DNA from: an uncultured Selenomonadales bacterium
GTDB lineage: Bacteria > Bacillota > Negativicutes > Selenomonadales > Selenomonadaceae
Length of the DNA stretch: 64,000 nt
Reading direction: 5' to 3'
Assembly (NCBI GenBank): GCA_900314765.1
Contig: OMWN01000099.1
Location: 21,555-85,554, forward strand
A model generated the notes under the pieces. It made no database searches. It had not been told where the DNA came from and saw only the letters and a list, made by a program, of their open reading frames with translations. Within the stretch, counting starts at the first letter, position 1, and every line of letters begins with the position of its first letter. This document shows positions 62,277 to 64,000 of the stretch, in pieces. The translations under genes were made by a program, and so were the position numbers.

Positions 62277-63296
62277 ATGATACAGCAGGCAATAGAAAAA
62301 ATTGTCAGCAAGATGGACCTCACGTACGATGAAGCGTATCAAGTCATGAACGAGATAATGAATGGCCAGACGACCGCCGTGCAAAACGCGGCATTCCTCG
62401 CGGCGCTCTCGACAAAAAGCACGAAGGCCGAGACGATTGACGAAATCTCCGGCTCTGCCGCGGCGATGCGCGACCACGCCACGCCCGTTGACACGAGCGG
62501 CATGGATACGCTCGAAATCGTCGGCACGGGCGGCGACCACGCCAACAGCATAAACATATCGACGACGGCGTCATTCATCATCGCCGCTGCAGGCGTGAAA
62601 GTCGCAAAGCATGGCAATCGCGCTGCATCGTCGAAGAGCGGAGCAGCGGACTGCCTCGAAGCGCTCGGCGTGAACATCAACCAGTCGCCAGAAAAATGCA
62701 AGGAGCTTTTGAACAACGTCGGTATGTGCTTCATGTTCGCTCAGAAATATCACGCATCAATGAAGTATGTCGGACCGATAAGAAAAGAGCTCGGCATTCG
62801 CACCGTCTTCAACATACTCGGCCCACTCACAAATCCGGCAAAACCAAATCACATGCTGCTCGGCGTATACGACGATTACCTCGTCGAGCCGCTCGCAAAA
62901 GTGCTCACGAGTCTCGGCGTCAAAGACGGCCTCGTCATTTACGGACAAGATTGCCTCGATGAGATTTCCATCGGCGCGCCCACGAGCGTGTGCGAGCTTC
63001 ATGACGGCAAATACAAAACCTACACGATAACGCCGGAAGATTTCGGACTCAAGCGCGCATCGAAAGACGACATCATCGGAGGAACACCGCAGGAGAACGC
63101 CGCCGACACACTCGCCATCCTTCGCGGCAAGCGCGGCCCGAAAGCAGACATCGTCCTCATGAACGCAGGCGCTGCGATTTACCTTGATAAAAAAGCCGCA
63201 TCCATCAAAGAAGGCATCGAGCTCGCAGAAAAACTCGTCCAAAACGGCGACGCCATGAAAAAACTCGAAGCCTACAAAAAAGCATCAAACGAATAA
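62277..63296 (+). CDS. trpD: Anthranilate phosphoribosyltransferase
   Basis: TrpD adds phosphoribose to anthranilate in tryptophan synthesis. The 339-residue protein has the PRPP/metal loop [14 protein letters not shown] near residue 83, [21 protein letters not shown] and the anthranilate-side [15 protein letters not shown], at normal family length. ATG 62277 follows GGAG by 8 bases; an ATG two codons earlier is too close to the SD. It stands alone with its own terminator and no other trp gene nearby, which is unusual for Firmicutes but does not contradict the call. Confidence 0.94.
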   Translation: MIQQAIEKIVSKMDLTYDEAYQVMNEIMNGQTTAVQNAAFLAALSTKSTKAETIDEISGSAAAMRDHATPVDTSGMDTLEIVGTGGDHANSINISTTASFIIAAAGVKVAKHGNRAASSKSGAADCLEALGVNINQSPEKCKELLNNVGMCFMFAQKYHASMKYVGPIRKELGIRTVFNILGPLTNPAKPNHMLLGVYDDYLVEPLAKVLTSLGVKDGLVIYGQDCLDEISIGAPTSVCELHDGKYKTYTITPEDFGLKRASKDDIIGGTPQENAADTLAILRGKRGPKADIVLMNAGAAIYLDKKAASIKEGIELAEKLVQNGDAMKKLEAYKKASNE

Positions 63297-63325
63297 TAAC
63301 TATGAACAAATAATTTTAGAGAATC

Positions 63326-63367
63326 AAAAAGGAAGCCGTGACCACACCGCTACGGCTTCCTTTTTTT
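63326..63367 (+). terminator. Terminator of trpD
   Basis: AAAGGAAGCCG / CGGCTTCCTTT followed by a run of seven T, ~30 bp after the trpD stop. Nothing else is seen in 63368-63475. Confidence 0.9.
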
Positions 63368-63475
63368 ATGCGAGTTATTCGATTGTTTTTCTGCTGCCGT
63401 ACATCTTCAACATTTTCACAATCTCTTCCATTTCACCATTGGATGTATGAACTTAAAACATTTTAAGTCATAGCC

Positions 63476-63694
63476 TTACAACATCTCCGAAATATTATCA
63501 CGCTGATTCAAGGGGACATTCAGTATGTCCATCGCTTTTTCTTTCGTGCATTTTATATTCTCCATCAATGAACGCACATTATCCAGCAACATATTAAACC
63601 TGCCACGTGTTTCACCACGTTTTTCGCCATATCTTATTCCGCGCTCATATATCCCTTCACTGAGATCATTGTATCCATCTCCTCGTGCTTTCAT
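63476..63694 (-). pseudogene. Decayed C-terminal fragment of an Rpn/PD-(D/E)XK transposase-like gene
   Basis: The reading frame of 72 codons contains LSEGIYERGIRYGEKRGETR, the same C-terminal tail as the neighbour at 63721-64000. DNA identity begins at GAGGAGATGGA. Here the bases after ATG are missing four to five positions compared with the neighbour (GATCTCAG against GTGCAACCTCAG), which breaks the original frame. There is no N-terminal nuclease domain. The rest reads DNVRSLMENIKCTKEKAMDI, typical of the helical Rpn tail. It is judged a relic of a duplicated copy. Confidence 0.75.
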
Positions 63695-63720
63695 TATATC
63701 GCACTCTTGTTGAGCACAAA

Positions 63721-64000
63721 TTATAATTTAAATTCCTTGAAGAGCTTTTCACGATATACGTCATCATGTGAAGCATGTTGCACATCTTCCATGCGATTTT
63801 CGGATAGCAATATCTGAACGAGTTTCATCGCGCGCTCCGCCCCACTCTTTTCTCCACGGATTAAGCCACGTACTTCTCCGCGTTTTTCGCCCATAGCAAT
63901 TCCGCGTTTTTCGCCATATCTTATTCCACGCTCATATATTCCTTCGCTGAGGTTGCACATCGTGTCCATCTCCTCTCCCATTTCGCCGCTTATCGACAAG
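63721..64000 (-). CDS. C-terminal end of an Rpn-family recombination-promoting nuclease/transposase (cut by window edge)
   Basis: About 92 residues are visible and the frame is open at the right edge. GEEMDTMCNLSEGIYERGIR followed by repeated R/K-G-E-K-R-G units is the characteristic tail of Rpn/PDDEXK transposase-like proteins, just after their catalytic domain. A helical end (MKLVQILLSENRMEDVQHAS) closes it. The nuclease domain lies outside the window, so intactness cannot be judged. It lies beside a decayed copy of the same tail, 26 bp away. Confidence 0.75.
   Translation of the reverse strand, partial: LSISGEMGEEMDTMCNLSEGIYERGIRYGEKRGIAMGEKRGEVRGLIRGEKSGAERAMKLVQILLSENRMEDVQHASHDDVYREKLFKEFKL

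Overview
The window reads as chromosomal DNA of a diderm Firmicute of the class Negativicutes, most likely close to Selenomonas (Selenomonadaceae). The evidence is a mix of traits. Firmicute-type RNA regulation is present: a T-box on ileS, a PyrR attenuator on the pyr operon, CIRCE/HrcA on the heat-shock operon and SD sites of the GGAGG type. There is also an outer-membrane porin with an N-terminal SLH domain ending in Phe, and an alpha/beta B12-dependent methylmalonyl-CoA mutase with MeaB, typical of succinate-to-propionate fermenters. The taxonomic call is inference; no rRNA or tRNA gene is in the window.

Layout, left to right. A truncated leuA and a universal stress protein gene (1-0.8 kb) are followed by alaS. 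A plus-strand monofunctional peptidoglycan glycosyltransferase comes next, then dapA with a small secreted protein gene. An M16C peptidase lies downstream of a CsoR-like repressor, followed by dtd and a plus-strand DUF4127 gene. The complete pyrimidine operon pyrB-pyrC-carA-carB-pyrK-pyrD-pyrF-pyrE runs on the minus strand from a PyrR-controlled promoter (22.0-12.2 kb). Then come recJ, rel (ppGpp), an MBL hydrolase, a PanE-like reductase and an OGG-type glycosylase. The tgt-yajC-fthC-phosphatase-NTPase-secD-secF cluster follows (34.4-28.9 kb), then the SLH porin.

From 36 to 53 kb the theme is metals and cobalamin. A Nik/Dpp-type ABC importer sits behind one cobalamin riboswitch. A MATE exporter is next, then a P1B-type Zn/Cd ATPase with a separate HMA-domain protein. 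Last is the mutA-mutB-meaB operon behind a second cobalamin riboswitch, ending in an MsrA homologue that has lost its catalytic Cys. From 53 kb on are ileS (eukaryote-like type 2) with a T-box, then dnaJ and hrcA-grpE-dnaK. A lone trpD and the decayed C-terminal ends of Rpn-family nuclease/transposase genes close the window.

The most unusual layer is non-coding. Two families of dispersed, highly palindromic repeats recur in the intergenic DNA. Element A is about 180 bp with TTGTGA...TCACAA ends. Element B has AAGGAAACRCTGATTA inverted ends, in a short form of about 40 bp and a long form of about 160 bp. One element B is inserted inside an element A copy. Element B copies also lie in or beside three different RNA-regulated leaders (PyrR attenuator, cobalamin riboswitch, T-box) and in the loop of a terminator. 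Many genes use TTG or GTG starts chosen here from SD spacing. All coordinates and motif calls were read by eye, with no database search.
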